DNA of 64,000 bases from Paractinoplanes brasiliensis (GTDB lineage: Bacteria > Actinomycetota > Actinomycetes > Mycobacteriales > Micromonosporaceae), in NCBI RefSeq assembly GCF_004362215.1, contig NZ_SNWR01000001.1, positions 124,001 through 188,000 on the forward strand. The letters run 5' to 3'. Numbering within the stretch: position 1 is the stretch's first letter; every line of letters begins with the position of its first letter. Shown in pieces: positions 1 to 8,754 of the stretch. The translations under genes were made by a program, and so were the position numbers. The notes beneath the pieces were generated by a model. The model was not told the origin of the DNA. It saw nothing but the letters and a program-made list of their open reading frames with translations, and did not search any database.

Positions 1-332
1 CCGGTCGGCAGCGCGACCTCGCGAACGACGTCCTCGGTGATGTCCGTGGGCACCTTCGACGCCCGCTTCGGCCAGGCGACCCAGAACCCACCGTCCTGAG
101 CCATGCCCGCCCTGACCTGGTCGAGGCGGGCAAGCAACTCCTGGCGTTCGGTCACGAACAGCACGATCACGTCGGCCGCGGCGTCAACGGCCAGACCGGA
201 CACCTGGACGACCCCGGCAGGCAGGCCATCAAGAGCGCCCGCGAAACTGGCCGGCGCGTCGAGCAACACGACCCGGTGCCCCGGCTTGATGCCAAGCTTT
301 CGATACAACGGCGTGCCCGAATAACCAGCCAT
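1..332 (-). CDS. DUF3052 family protein (C-terminus beyond window)
   Basis: The minus-strand frame starts at ATG 332 (MAGYSGTPLYRKLGIKPG) and is open to the window edge, so only the first 110 residues are seen. The start MAGYSGTPL-KKLGIKPG and the later FWVAWPKRASKVPTDITED are hallmarks, by memory of the family, of DUF3052, a small actinobacterial protein of roughly 130-150 residues without a firmly assigned function. There is no signal peptide or membrane segment. No strong ribosome binding site is visible before the ATG. Plus-strand frames over the same bases have no recognisable content and are shadows. Confidence 0.8.
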   Translation of the reverse strand, partial: MAGYSGTPLYRKLGIKPGHRVVLLDAPASFAGALDGLPAGVVQVSGLAVDAAADVIVLFVTERQELLARLDQVRAGMAQDGGFWVAWPKRASKVPTDITEDVVREVALPT

Positions 333-582
333 GTCAACCCTGCTGCCATCGTCGGATACCCGCAGATGGTAGCCGCGTGACCGAGGCCTGCACGCACAGC
401 CACACCGGCGGAGCCTGGCGGCGCCCGGAAGACCGGGAAGTGAGAGCTGCCGCTCGTCAAGCTCATGGATGAAGATCGTTAAAGTCCGCTGAGCGGGACT
501 TTAAGGGTTCCTTATCTATCAGCCCGGGTGGGGGCTCGGGTCGATACGTTGACTCGCCACCCCCACACCGAGGAGATCCCCC
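333..582. other. intergenic region, divergent promoters
   Basis: These 250 bases separate the DUF3052 gene (minus) from the CAP protein gene (plus). The only clear structure is the imperfect palindrome at 481-502. AGGAGA at 571-576, 6 bases before GTG 583, is the ribosome binding site of the CAP gene. No convincing -35/-10 pair was found. Confidence 0.4.
481..502. promoter_or_regulatory. inverted repeat upstream of the CAP gene
   Basis: AAAGTCC and GGACTTT form 7-bp arms. They extend to a 9-bp stem with one bulged G and a TGA loop. It lies 81 bases before the CAP gene start, so it could be an operator or a small RNA hairpin. The sequence continues AAGGGTTCC without a U-run, so a terminator is less likely. 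Confidence 0.4.
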
Positions 583-1353
583 GTGCCCGCGCATGCCGCC
601 CGTAGCTTCCGTCCCGTCCTTGTCGCCGCCGTCGCGGTCGGGGTGATCGGGGTCAGCTTCGCCGGCATCGCCGCGGCGCGTTCCTCGTCGGACGAGGGCG
701 CAGCTCGCGCCTCCGTGGACGCGCCCCTCGACACCACCCCGGGCGCCCCTGAGGAGGAGCCGAGTTTCGCGGCCGAGCCGCTGACGCCCACGTCGTCGGC
801 GGCCGTCACGCCGTCGGCAAGCAAGCCCGTCGCCACCCCGACGGCGACTGCGAAGCCGACCGCCACCGCCCGGCCGACCCGCACGGTCACGAAGCGCCCG
901 ACCAGGACCAAGGCGCCGACGACGACCAAGGCCCCGGTGTCCGACGAGACGACGAACCCCCCGTCCGACGACACCGTCTCCGAGGTGATCCGCCTGGTCA
1001 ACGTGGAGCGCAAGGAGGCCGGTTGCGGCTCGCTGACCGGCGAGTCCCGCCTGCACCGCGCGGCCCAGAAGCACTCCGACCGGCAGGCCGACCAGGACAC
1101 CATGTCGCACCAGCTGCCCGGCGAGGCCTCGATGGGCGACCGGGTCACCGCCGAGGGCTACCGCTGGAGCGGTGTCGCCGAGAACGTCGCGGCCGGGTAC
1201 CGCACGCCGGCGGCGGTCATGGACGGCTGGATGAACAGCCCGGGCCACAAGGCCAACATCCTGAACTGCGGCTACAAGAACATCGGCGTCGGTGTGACGA
1301 AGTCCGGCGACGGCACCCTCTACTGGACGCAGAACTTCGCCTCACCGCTCTGA
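583..1353 (+). CDS. secreted CAP-domain (SCP/PR-1-like) protein
   Basis: A 256-residue exported protein. An N-terminal hydrophobic segment (residues about 9-30) follows basic residues and can act as signal peptide or anchor. Residues about 60-125 are a Thr/Pro/Ala/Lys-rich, probably disordered wall-spanning linker. The CAP domain covers about 130-256: it starts VIRLVNVERKEAGCGSL, carries the conserved MSHQ and GVAENVA motifs, then WMNSPGHKANIL and the closing YWTQNFA. Bacterial CAP domains are extracellular and mostly of unknown function. Start GTG is chosen because AGGAGA lies 6 bases upstream. No partner gene is evident; the next gene is an unrelated transporter. Confidence 0.88.
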   Translation: MPAHAARSFRPVLVAAVAVGVIGVSFAGIAAARSSSDEGAARASVDAPLDTTPGAPEEEPSFAAEPLTPTSSAAVTPSASKPVATPTATAKPTATARPTRTVTKRPTRTKAPTTTKAPVSDETTNPPSDDTVSEVIRLVNVERKEAGCGSLTGESRLHRAAQKHSDRQADQDTMSHQLPGEASMGDRVTAEGYRWSGVAENVAAGYRTPAAVMDGWMNSPGHKANILNCGYKNIGVGVTKSGDGTLYWTQNFASPL

Positions 1354-1563
1354 CGGTGTCCGGGCCCGACATCGGCATCCAGCCCATCGTTGCCGCGTGT
1401 CAGGCCCGCTTTCGCCGGCCGAGCGCGACGGGGCTCCCAGGCCCGCGAGCTGCAGGGCGACACCCGCGGCGGCGGAGCGCGGCCCCCGACAGGTTGCGTT
1501 TCGGCGGGCGTCGATGGTTGCATGTGCCGCGGCTGCCCCTCCGGCGCCGGTCGGGAGGGCATC

Positions 1564-3669
1564 ATGCTGGCTGGGCTCGGTCGCGCGATGTATGTCCGGC
1601 GCTTCGTCGTCATCGCCGTGTGGGTGGTGGTGGCGGTGGCCGGCGCGGTGTTCGGTGGCGGCGTCTACGACCGTACGGAGTCAATGGGGACGCTGCCCGC
1701 GGACGCCCCAGCCGCTGTCGCGCAGCACCGCCTGGACGAGCTGGCGCCCGAGGGCGAACGGCTGGTGGCGGTGATCTCGGGCCGCGAGGTCGGTGCGATC
1801 GCGCTCATCAACAGCGTCACCCGGATCGCGTACGAGATCCGCGCCCTGCCCGGTGTGGCCGAGGTCGACGATTCCTACACCACGGGCAACCGGCGGATCT
1901 CCACCGACCAGCGCGCCTCGCTCATCACGGTGGAGTTGCGGCCGGGCCTGAGCGATGACGAGGCGTCACGGGTTGCCGAGCAGGTGAGCGCCGCCCTGCG
2001 CCGGATCGACGCGCCCGAGATTCTGATCGGTGGCGAGTTGCCGGCCGAACGGGACTTCGCGGACCAGGCCGTACGGGATGCCGCGGTGGGCGAGTCCGTC
2101 GCGCTGGTGTGCGTCGCGCTGCTGCTGATCGTGCTGCTGGGTGGCGTGCTGGCCGGTTTGCTGCCGTTGGCGGCCGCTGTCGGCGCGGTCACCGCGACCC
2201 TGCTGGCCCTGATCGGTCTGGCGAGCCTGCTGCCGGTCAGCGACTACACGGTCAACGTGGTCACGCTGCTCGGCATCGGCCTGGCGGTCGACTACAGCCT
2301 GCTGATGATTGCCCGGTTCCGCGAGGAGCGAGCCGCCGATCCGCGCGTGGCTGTCCCCGAGCTTCTTGCCCGTACGGTCGGCAGCGCAGGCCGGGCGGTG
2401 CTGGTGTCCGGCTCGGCTGTCGCCGCGGCTCTGGTGGGGTTGTTCGCGTTCGGTGGTCCGCTGCTGTCCGCGATGGCGCTGGGCGGGGCGCTGGTGGTGG
2501 TGCTGGCGACGGTGGCGGGGCTGACGCTCGTGCCCGCGCTGATCGCGATCGCTCATCGGCGCATCCCGGCCCGCGGCCGGTGGCGGCAACGTGGGCCCGG
2601 CCTGCTGGCCCGTCTGGCCGGGTTCGCCCAGCGCCGGCCGGGTGCGGTCGCTCTGACCGTGACAGCCGGACTGCTGGTGCTGAGCGCCCCGCTGTTCTTC
2701 GTGCAGTTCGGCAACTCCGACGTGCGGGTGCTGCCCAGCTCGAGTGAGGCCCGTCAGACCCATGACGCCGTACGGGAGAGGTTCGCCGACCCGCCGAAGC
2801 AGCCGCTGACCGTGGTCGTCGAGGCGGCCCCGGACCGGCCGGACGTGCAGCGGCTGTTCGACATCGTGGAGCAGCTGCCGGGCGTCTCCGATGTCTACCC
2901 GCGTTCGGGTCTGCCGCCGGGGGTGAGCGCGGCCGACGTGGTGCCGGCCGGCGCCGAGGACGGTCCGCAGGCGCAGAAACTGGTGGCCGACCTGCGAGCC
3001 CTCGACACGCCCGCTCCCCTGCTGGTGGCCGGTCCCGCCGCCGAGCTGGCCGACGCGAAACGGTCGGTGGCCGCGCGCCTGCCCGTGGCGCTGGCGATCA
3101 TCGTCGTGGCCACCGGGGCGCTGCTGTTCGCCCTCACCCGTTCGGTGGTCGTGCCGGTCAAGGCCATCGCGATGAACCTGCTGACCCTGCTGGCGACCAT
3201 GGGTGTGCTGGTCGCGGTCTTCCAGTGGGGCTGGGGCGCCGGGGTGCTGGGGTTCGAGCCGTGGGGCGCGCTCGACCTGACGACGCCGTTGCTGCTGTTC
3301 GTCTTCGGGTTCGGGCTCTCGATGGACTACGAGGTGTTCCTGCTGGCCCGGATCAAACAGGAGTGGGACCGGCGTACGGGCGATGACGCGGCCGCCAATG
3401 ATCGGGCCGTGCTGGCCGGGATCACCGCAGCCGGTCCGGTGGTCACCACGGCCGCCCTGGCGATCGGGATCGTGTTCCTCGGTTTCGTGCTGGGCGAGCT
3501 GGTCGCGGTGAAGGAGATCGGCGTCGGCATGGCGGTGGCGGTGCTGCTGGACGTCACCGTGGTGCGCGGTCTGCTGCTGCCGGCCACGATGTCGCTGCTC
3601 GGCCGCTGGAACTGGTGGCGTCCGGGCGCGAGGACCGAGGCTCCGCCGCCACTCGTCCCGGCCGGCTGA
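1564..3669 (+). CDS. MMPL/RND family transporter
   Basis: A 701-residue inner-membrane transporter of the MMPL (MmpL-like) RND group, which uses the proton gradient to export lipids or drugs. TM1 is at about residues 9-30, followed by an external domain. There are two five-to-six-helix blocks, each with the family's Asp-Tyr motif on a helix: GIGLAVDYSLLM near 237-248 and FGFGLSMDYEVFLL near 582-595. Internal duplication and length fit the family. The frame is open from 1390, but ATG 1564 has GGGAGGGC just upstream and begins right before TM1, so the longer version is unlikely. No adjacent lipid-synthesis gene or regulator suggests the substrate. Confidence 0.88.
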   Translation: MLAGLGRAMYVRRFVVIAVWVVVAVAGAVFGGGVYDRTESMGTLPADAPAAVAQHRLDELAPEGERLVAVISGREVGAIALINSVTRIAYEIRALPGVAEVDDSYTTGNRRISTDQRASLITVELRPGLSDDEASRVAEQVSAALRRIDAPEILIGGELPAERDFADQAVRDAAVGESVALVCVALLLIVLLGGVLAGLLPLAAAVGAVTATLLALIGLASLLPVSDYTVNVVTLLGIGLAVDYSLLMIARFREERAADPRVAVPELLARTVGSAGRAVLVSGSAVAAALVGLFAFGGPLLSAMALGGALVVVLATVAGLTLVPALIAIAHRRIPARGRWRQRGPGLLARLAGFAQRRPGAVALTVTAGLLVLSAPLFFVQFGNSDVRVLPSSSEARQTHDAVRERFADPPKQPLTVVVEAAPDRPDVQRLFDIVEQLPGVSDVYPRSGLPPGVSAADVVPAGAEDGPQAQKLVADLRALDTPAPLLVAGPAAELADAKRSVAARLPVALAIIVVATGALLFALTRSVVVPVKAIAMNLLTLLATMGVLVAVFQWGWGAGVLGFEPWGALDLTTPLLLFVFGFGLSMDYEVFLLARIKQEWDRRTGDDAAANDRAVLAGITAAGPVVTTAALAIGIVFLGFVLGELVAVKEIGVGMAVAVLLDVTVVRGLLLPATMSLLGRWNWWRPGARTEAPPPLVPAG

Positions 3670-3887
3670 GCAGGTCAGGCGCGGTAGCGGGACGCGGGCT
3701 CGGAGCTCTGGCCGTTTCCTGGGATCGCCGTTCCCATGTTCGGCGGCGGCCCGTGGTGGGGGCGGGTAACTCGTGTACGGGGGTCTGTGTGCCCGTGTGC
3801 TGACCCGCGTCTTTCACGGGTCCGAGGCGGGGGCCGGCGCTGCGAGGCTGAGGCACGCCGCATCCCGGACGAGAGGCTGTGCCTGCC

Positions 3888-5111
3888 ATGACCACGACCG
3901 AGCAACAGACCAGACGGACCATCGAACCGTTCACTGTGCACTTCCGGAGGGAAGCCCTCGACGACCTGCGCCGCCGGCTCGCGGTGACCCGGTGGCCGAG
4001 CCCGGAACTTGTCGGCGACCGCTCGCAGGGCGTGCAGCTGGCCACCATGCGAGCGCTGCACCGCTACTGGGCCGAGGACTACGACCTGGGCCGAGTGCCC
4101 GCCCGGCTGAACGCGTTGCCGCAGTTCCGGACCGAGATCTACGGCGTGGACATCCACTTCGTGCACGTGCGCTCCCGGCACCGCGACGCGCTCCCACTGA
4201 TCATGACGCACGGGTGGCCGGGCTCGATCGTGGAGATGCTCGGCTCGATCGGCCCGTTGACCGACCCCACCTCGTACGGGGGAAACGCCTCCGACGCCTT
4301 CGACCTGGTTCTGCCGTCGCTGCCGGGGTACGGGTTCTCGGCGGAACCGGCCGAGGTCGGGTGGGATCTCGTGCGCACCGCGAAGGCCTGGGCGGAGCTG
4401 ATGCGGCGGCTCGGCTACACCCGGTACGTGGCGCAGGGCGGTGACGTCGGCGCGGGTGTCACCGACGCGATCGGCCGGCTCGGGCCTCCCGGACTGGCCG
4501 GCATCCACACCAACCTGCTGGTGCCGGCGCTGAACGATCCCGCGTCGCTGCCCAGCGGCTCCGAGGAGGAACAGGCGGCGCTGGCGGCCATCAAGGTCTT
4601 CCAGACCAGCGGGAACGGCTACTTCGTGGAGATGGCGACCAGGCCCGAGACGATCGGGTACGCGCTGCTCGACTCCCCCGCCGCCCTCGCCGCGTGGATG
4701 ATCGACCACGACACCGACTCGTACTACAAGATCGCCGGGGCTTTCGTCGACGGCAGGCCCACGGGCAACCTCACCCGGGACCACATTCTCGACAACGTCA
4801 CGGCGTACTGGCTGACCGGCACGGGCGCGTCCACGGCACGGTCCTATTGGGAGGCGTACGGGGCTGACGCGCCCGCCGCCGGTCGGCCACCGCTGCCCGA
4901 TCCCCGGGTTCCGGTGGGGTTCAGCACGTTCCCGGGCGAGATCTGGCGGACGCCGCGCAGCTGGGCCGAGAAGGCGTACCCGACGCTGAACTACTACGGG
5001 GTGGCCGAGCGGGGCGGGCACTTCGCCGCCTGGGAGGAGCCGGTGCTCTTCGCCGAGCAGGTGCGGGCGGCGTTCCGGCCGCTGCGCGCGGGAAACGGGG
5101 GCGCACGATGA
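3888..5111 (+). CDS. epoxide hydrolase (EHN-domain alpha/beta hydrolase), cytoplasmic copy
   Basis: A 407-residue member of the microsomal-type epoxide hydrolase family, which opens epoxides to diols. The N-terminal EHN domain (about 10-110) precedes an alpha/beta-hydrolase core. HGWPGS at 108-113 supplies the oxyanion hole, Asp186 in QGGDVGAG is the probable nucleophile, and His378 in GGHFAAWEEP the catalytic His. No signal peptide. GTG 3879 is also in frame, but GAGAGG at 3871 is better spaced for ATG 3888. The stop overlaps the next gene by ATGA, so the pair is co-translated. A 189-bp stretch around the oxyanion motif is identical to the downstream paralogue. Confidence 0.88.
   Translation: MTTTEQQTRRTIEPFTVHFRREALDDLRRRLAVTRWPSPELVGDRSQGVQLATMRALHRYWAEDYDLGRVPARLNALPQFRTEIYGVDIHFVHVRSRHRDALPLIMTHGWPGSIVEMLGSIGPLTDPTSYGGNASDAFDLVLPSLPGYGFSAEPAEVGWDLVRTAKAWAELMRRLGYTRYVAQGGDVGAGVTDAIGRLGPPGLAGIHTNLLVPALNDPASLPSGSEEEQAALAAIKVFQTSGNGYFVEMATRPETIGYALLDSPAALAAWMIDHDTDSYYKIAGAFVDGRPTGNLTRDHILDNVTAYWLTGTGASTARSYWEAYGADAPAAGRPPLPDPRVPVGFSTFPGEIWRTPRSWAEKAYPTLNYYGVAERGGHFAAWEEPVLFAEQVRAAFRPLRAGNGGAR
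4131..4319 (+). repeat. 189-bp identical tract, copy 1
   Basis: Base-for-base identical to 5432-5620, offset 1301. With one mismatch the identity extends leftward to 4110. It encodes the oxyanion-hole part of the epoxide hydrolase. Flanking coding sequence is only moderately similar, so the tract has sharp edges. Confidence 0.95.
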
Positions 5112-6427
5112 CCTCGGCCACTCGACGGCAGTTGCTGCAGGGCTCGCTGGCCGCGGGTCTCACCGTCGCCACGTCCGCCGCGCTGGGCTCGACGCCGGCG
5201 ATCGCGGGACCGTCCGCCGGGATCCGTCCGTTCCGGGTCAGCGTGGGACGGGAGCGGGTGGCCGAGATGCGCCGCCGGGTCGCCGCGACCCGCTGGCCGT
5301 CCCGCGAGCTGGTCGCCGACCGTTCGCAGGGCGTGCAGCTGGCGACCGCGCGTGCCCTTGCCGAGTACTGGACGACCCGGTACGACTGGCGCAGGTTCGA
5401 GGCCGAGCTCAACGCGTTGCCGCAGTTCCGCACCGAGATCTACGGCGTGGACATCCACTTCGTGCACGTGCGCTCCCGGCACCGCGACGCGCTCCCACTG
5501 ATCATGACGCACGGGTGGCCGGGCTCGATCGTGGAGATGCTCGGCTCGATCGGCCCGTTGACCGACCCCACCTCGTACGGGGGAAACGCCTCCGACGCCT
5601 TCGACCTGGTTCTGCCGTCGGTCCCCGGGTACGGCTTCTCCGGCAAGCCGGCGGAACTCGGCTGGGACACCAACCGGACCGCGCAGGCGTGGGCCGAGCT
5701 GATGCGCCGTCTCGGTTACACCCGGTACGTCGCCCAGGGTGGCGACATCGGCGCGGCGGTCACGGACGGGATGGGCCGCCTGGCACCGGCCGGTCTGCTC
5801 GGCATCCACCTCAACCTGCTGGTCCCGGCGCTGGGCGGCACCGCGAACCTGCCGAAGAACACCGCCGGCGAAAAGGCCGCGGCGGCCGCGTTGCAGATCT
5901 TCGCAACCACCGGCAACGGCTACCTGGTCGAGCAGGGGACGCGGCCGCAGACGATCGGGTACGCGCTGCTGGACTCCCCCGTTGCCCTGGCTGCCTGGAT
6001 GCTCGACCACGACACCGACAGCTACTCGAAGATCTCACGCGCCTTCCTCGGCGGCCCGGCTTCGGGCAACCTCACCCGCGAGCACGTTCTGGACAACATC
6101 TCGCTCTACTGGCTGACCGGCACCGGGGAGTCGGCCGCCCGCACGTACTGGGAAAGGAAACAGAGTGCGGGGCAGAGCATGCCGCCGGTGACCGTGCCGG
6201 TCGGGCTGAGCGCGTTCCCCGGCGAGATCTTCCAGGCGCCCCGGAGCTGGGCGGAGATCAGCTATCCCACGCTGCGGTATTACAACAAGCCCTCGCGGGG
6301 CGGGCACTTCGCCGCTTGGGAGGAGCCCGGGGTGTTCGCTTCCGAGGTCCGGGCCGCTTTCCGCTCGCTCCGGCAGGGCCGGACCGGGTCGTCACAGGCC
6401 GAAGGCGCGCCGCCCTCATGCTGTTGA
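5108..6427 (+). CDS. epoxide hydrolase paralogue with Tat-like signal
   Basis: A 439-residue second epoxide hydrolase. It differs from its upstream neighbour by an N-terminal extension: Arg6-Arg7 (TRRQLLQG) followed by an Ala/Leu/Gly hydrophobic stretch ending near AIAG, which looks like a Tat signal peptide. This suggests the pair serves inside and outside the membrane. HGWPGS begins at 135, nucleophile Asp213 is in GGDIGAA, and His400 in GGHFAAWEEP. ATG 5108 overlaps the previous stop by 4 bases. Most of the two genes has diverged, yet 5432-5620 is identical to 4131-4319, as expected after gene conversion. The substrate cannot be deduced. Confidence 0.86.
   Translation: MTSATRRQLLQGSLAAGLTVATSAALGSTPAIAGPSAGIRPFRVSVGRERVAEMRRRVAATRWPSRELVADRSQGVQLATARALAEYWTTRYDWRRFEAELNALPQFRTEIYGVDIHFVHVRSRHRDALPLIMTHGWPGSIVEMLGSIGPLTDPTSYGGNASDAFDLVLPSVPGYGFSGKPAELGWDTNRTAQAWAELMRRLGYTRYVAQGGDIGAAVTDGMGRLAPAGLLGIHLNLLVPALGGTANLPKNTAGEKAAAAALQIFATTGNGYLVEQGTRPQTIGYALLDSPVALAAWMLDHDTDSYSKISRAFLGGPASGNLTREHVLDNISLYWLTGTGESAARTYWERKQSAGQSMPPVTVPVGLSAFPGEIFQAPRSWAEISYPTLRYYNKPSRGGHFAAWEEPGVFASEVRAAFRSLRQGRTGSSQAEGAPPSCC
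5432..5620 (+). repeat. 189-bp identical tract, copy 2
   Basis: Second copy of the 4131-4319 tract, inside the Tat-type epoxide hydrolase. Synonymous sites are also identical here, unlike on either side. Confidence 0.95.
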
Positions 6428-6589
6428 TGAGGACGCGCGGACACTGGTGACACCGCCGGCGGGCCGGCTGGGGTGCTCGGCGGGGTCGTGGGCGCTGCCG
6501 GTCAGCCGGCTCTGCCCGCCGGCCGGTAGTGGCTGAGCTGCTCCGCGCGGTGGCCGTCGAGGCTGTCGCCGACGCCATCCGGGCCGCGG

Positions 6590-7033
6590 TCACGTCAGTG
6601 TGAGCGCGTAATGCTTGTACTGCCCCTGGTCGTGGGTGTGCTCGAAGCCGTGCCGGACGTACAGCGTTTCGGCCGGGTTGCCGCGGAGGACCGCCAGCGC
6701 CAGAGCCTTGTGCCCGAAGGTCCGGGCGTCGTTCACGTACGCCTGGAGGAGTGCACCCCCGCGCCCGCGACGCCGAAACGCGGCGAAGACGTGGATCGTG
6801 GTCAGCACCGCCCGGCCGTCGGTGACGGCCCACGCCGCGTAGCCGGCCGGCTCGCCGTCGGCCTCGAGGATCAGCGTGCGCTCCAGGCCCGCGATCCAGC
6901 CGGCCAGGTTCCGGTCGGCCGCGGCAACCCATCCGGCCTCATGCTCCGGTTCGACCTGTTTCATGTAAGCGGCTTCGCCCCGCCACATCAAGGGAAGGTC
7001 CTCGACACGAGCCCGACGCAGCACATCGCTCAC
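6590..7033 (-). CDS. GNAT family N-acetyltransferase
   Basis: A GNAT-fold acetyltransferase of about 147 residues that would use acetyl-CoA. The acetyl-CoA site is visible as HVFAAFRRRGRGGALLQAY (the R/Q-x-x-G-x-G/A loop), followed by the beta5/alpha4 part ALAVLRGNPAETLYVRHGFE, which includes the usual N-x-x-A-x-x-x-Y. GTG 7033 is chosen because it overlaps the upstream ABC gene's TGA as GTGA, the junction type used throughout this operon. ATG 7042 is also in frame but has no ribosome binding site. It is the last gene of the LuxR-lipoprotein-ABC operon, so its substrate may relate to that transport system. The acceptor is unknown. Confidence 0.8.
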   Translation of the reverse strand: MSDVLRRARVEDLPLMWRGEAAYMKQVEPEHEAGWVAAADRNLAGWIAGLERTLILEADGEPAGYAAWAVTDGRAVLTTIHVFAAFRRRGRGGALLQAYVNDARTFGHKALALAVLRGNPAETLYVRHGFEHTHDQGQYKHYALTLT

Positions 7034-8754
7034 GCCCTCCATCTTGTCAGGGGGCCGAGGCGCCGGTGGACCGGGCTGCTGGTGGCGGGGGAAGCATCCG
7101 GGGCGAGGTCGACGGCCGGGCCGGTGGTGGGGACGGGGTCGGGGGCGAGGTCGGCTCGGAGGTGGTCGTGCAGCGTGCGGTAGTCGGGGCGCGCCATCAG
7201 GGCCTGTTGGTCGCGGGGGCGGCCGTAGGGAACCCGCACGTCGCTGCGGATGGCGCCGTCGGCGAGCGTGATCACACGGTCGGCCAGCAGCAGCGCCTCG
7301 GTCAGGTCGTGGGTGACGAACAGGACGGTTCTGCGGTCGGTCCCCTGGTCCCAGAGCTTGAGCAGCATGTCCCGGAGCGTGGAGCGGGTGATGGCGTCCA
7401 GGGCCGCGAACGGCTCGTCCATCAGCAGCAGCGACGGGTCGCAGGCCAGGGTTCGGGCCAGCGCCACCCGTTGCCGCATGCCCTGGGACAGCTGGGACGG
7501 ATAGAGGTCGGCGGCCGTGGACAAACCCACCACGTCGAGCATTTGCCGCGCGTGCTCCCGAGAGGTGCTCCCCCGCAGTTCCAGGCCCAGTTCCACGTTG
7601 CGGCGGGCGGTTCGCCAGGGCAGCAGGGCGTCACGCGCGAACATGTAGCCGACGTCCGGACGTCCGGCGTCCGGGGGACGGCCGAAGACGGTGACGTCCC
7701 CCGCGTCGGCCGGGGTGAGGCCGGCGACGACGTTGAGCAACGTCGACTTGCCCACGCCGCTGGCCCCTACGACGGCGACGAACTGCCCGGCCGGCACGGT
7801 CAGTGTCAGCTCGCTGAGCACGCTCGGTGAAGCCCCGAATCGCACCGACACCGACCGTATTTCGAGGACATTCGCCTCCGTGCGGGATCGGACGGCGGCC
7901 CCGGCATCCGCCGCGCTGCCCTCCCCCGTACGCGATCCCGCAGTAACCGCCGCGCCCCGAGCGTCGCCGTCTCCCGTACGGGATCGGGACCGCCCAGGGG
8001 AAGGGTCGGCGCGTTGCCAGCGGAGCAGGACACCCTCGACCGCGCCCACGAGTGCGGTGAGCAGCGAGGTGAAGACGGCGATAACAAGCAACAACGCGTA
8101 GACGGGGGCCATGGTCAGCGTGGCCGAATACGTCGTGATCAGCTGACCCACCCCGGCGCGGGAGGCGATGATCTCGGAGCCGACCACGCCCAGCAGCGCG
8201 AAGACCACGCCCAGCCGCACGGCGGTGAAGATGGCGGGCACGGCGACGGGCACGTACAGCTTGCCGAACAGCTGCAACCTCGAGGCGCCGAGGACGGCGA
8301 ACAGCCTGCGATGGTCGTCGTCGGCGCTGAGCACCCCGATGCGGGCGTTCATCAGGAACACGAAGACGGCGACGCTGAACCCGAGGGCGGCCTTCGACCC
8401 CTGCCCGATGCCGAACGCGACGAAGAACACCGGCGCGAGGGCGATGCGCGGCATGCTGTTGACCGCGTTGAGGTAGGGCGCGAGCACGGCCCACGTACGC
8501 GGGAGCATGCCGAGCAGCACGCCCAGCGGCACACCGACGACGGCCGAGAGCACAAGCGCCCCGAGGGCCGCGCTGAGCGTCGACCACAGGTTGGGCCAGA
8601 GCTCGCCGGAACTGTGCAGCCGCAGCCCGGCCTCGGCGACGGCGCGCGGGCTGGGCAGCAGGACGCCGCTCGCCAGTTCGAGCTGGTACGCCACCTGCCA
8701 CAACCCGACCACGACAAGCGGTACGGCGGCGCGCCAGAGCCAGCGGGCGGTCAC
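7030..8754 (-). CDS. fused ABC permease-ATPase (SsuC/TauC-SsuB/TauB type)
   Basis: A 574-residue protein with two transporter modules usually made as separate chains. Residues 1 to about 255 are a BPD_transp_1 permease, with several membrane helices and an EAA-like loop near LFAVLGASRLQLFGKLYVPVA. About 256-300 is a linker of degenerate 16-residue repeats beginning SRTG/SRTE. About 300-510 is an ATPase with Walker A GASGVGKST (Lys336), signature LSQGMRQR, Walker B LLLMDEPFAALD and the switch His in VTHDLTEAL. The family imports nitrate, sulfonates, taurine or thiamine precursors. GTG 8754 overlaps the lipoprotein stop by GTGA. The frame is open upstream but has no permease features there. Confidence 0.85.
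   Translation of the reverse strand: MTARWLWRAAVPLVVVGLWQVAYQLELASGVLLPSPRAVAEAGLRLHSSGELWPNLWSTLSAALGALVLSAVVGVPLGVLLGMLPRTWAVLAPYLNAVNSMPRIALAPVFFVAFGIGQGSKAALGFSVAVFVFLMNARIGVLSADDDHRRLFAVLGASRLQLFGKLYVPVAVPAIFTAVRLGVVFALLGVVGSEIIASRAGVGQLITTYSATLTMAPVYALLLVIAVFTSLLTALVGAVEGVLLRWQRADPSPGRSRSRTGDGDARGAAVTAGSRTGEGSAADAGAAVRSRTEANVLEIRSVSVRFGASPSVLSELTLTVPAGQFVAVVGASGVGKSTLLNVVAGLTPADAGDVTVFGRPPDAGRPDVGYMFARDALLPWRTARRNVELGLELRGSTSREHARQMLDVVGLSTAADLYPSQLSQGMRQRVALARTLACDPSLLLMDEPFAALDAITRSTLRDMLLKLWDQGTDRRTVLFVTHDLTEALLLADRVITLADGAIRSDVRVPYGRPRDQQALMARPDYRTLHDHLRADLAPDPVPTTGPAVDLAPDASPATSSPVHRRLGPLTRWRA
7876..7989 (-). repeat. degenerate ~48-bp tandem repeats in the ABC linker
   Basis: Three related elements centred on CCCGTACGGGATCGG occur at 7876-7892, 7923-7940 and 7971-7989, spaced 47-48 bases. 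In protein they give 16-residue units beginning SRTG, SRTG and SRTE. The unit is a multiple of 3, so the reading frame is preserved. Confidence 0.65.

Noticed and set aside
1390..1563. Upstream start of the MMPL gene
   Set aside because: The extra residues are Arg/Gly-rich without a membrane segment, and a good ribosome binding site precedes ATG 1564.
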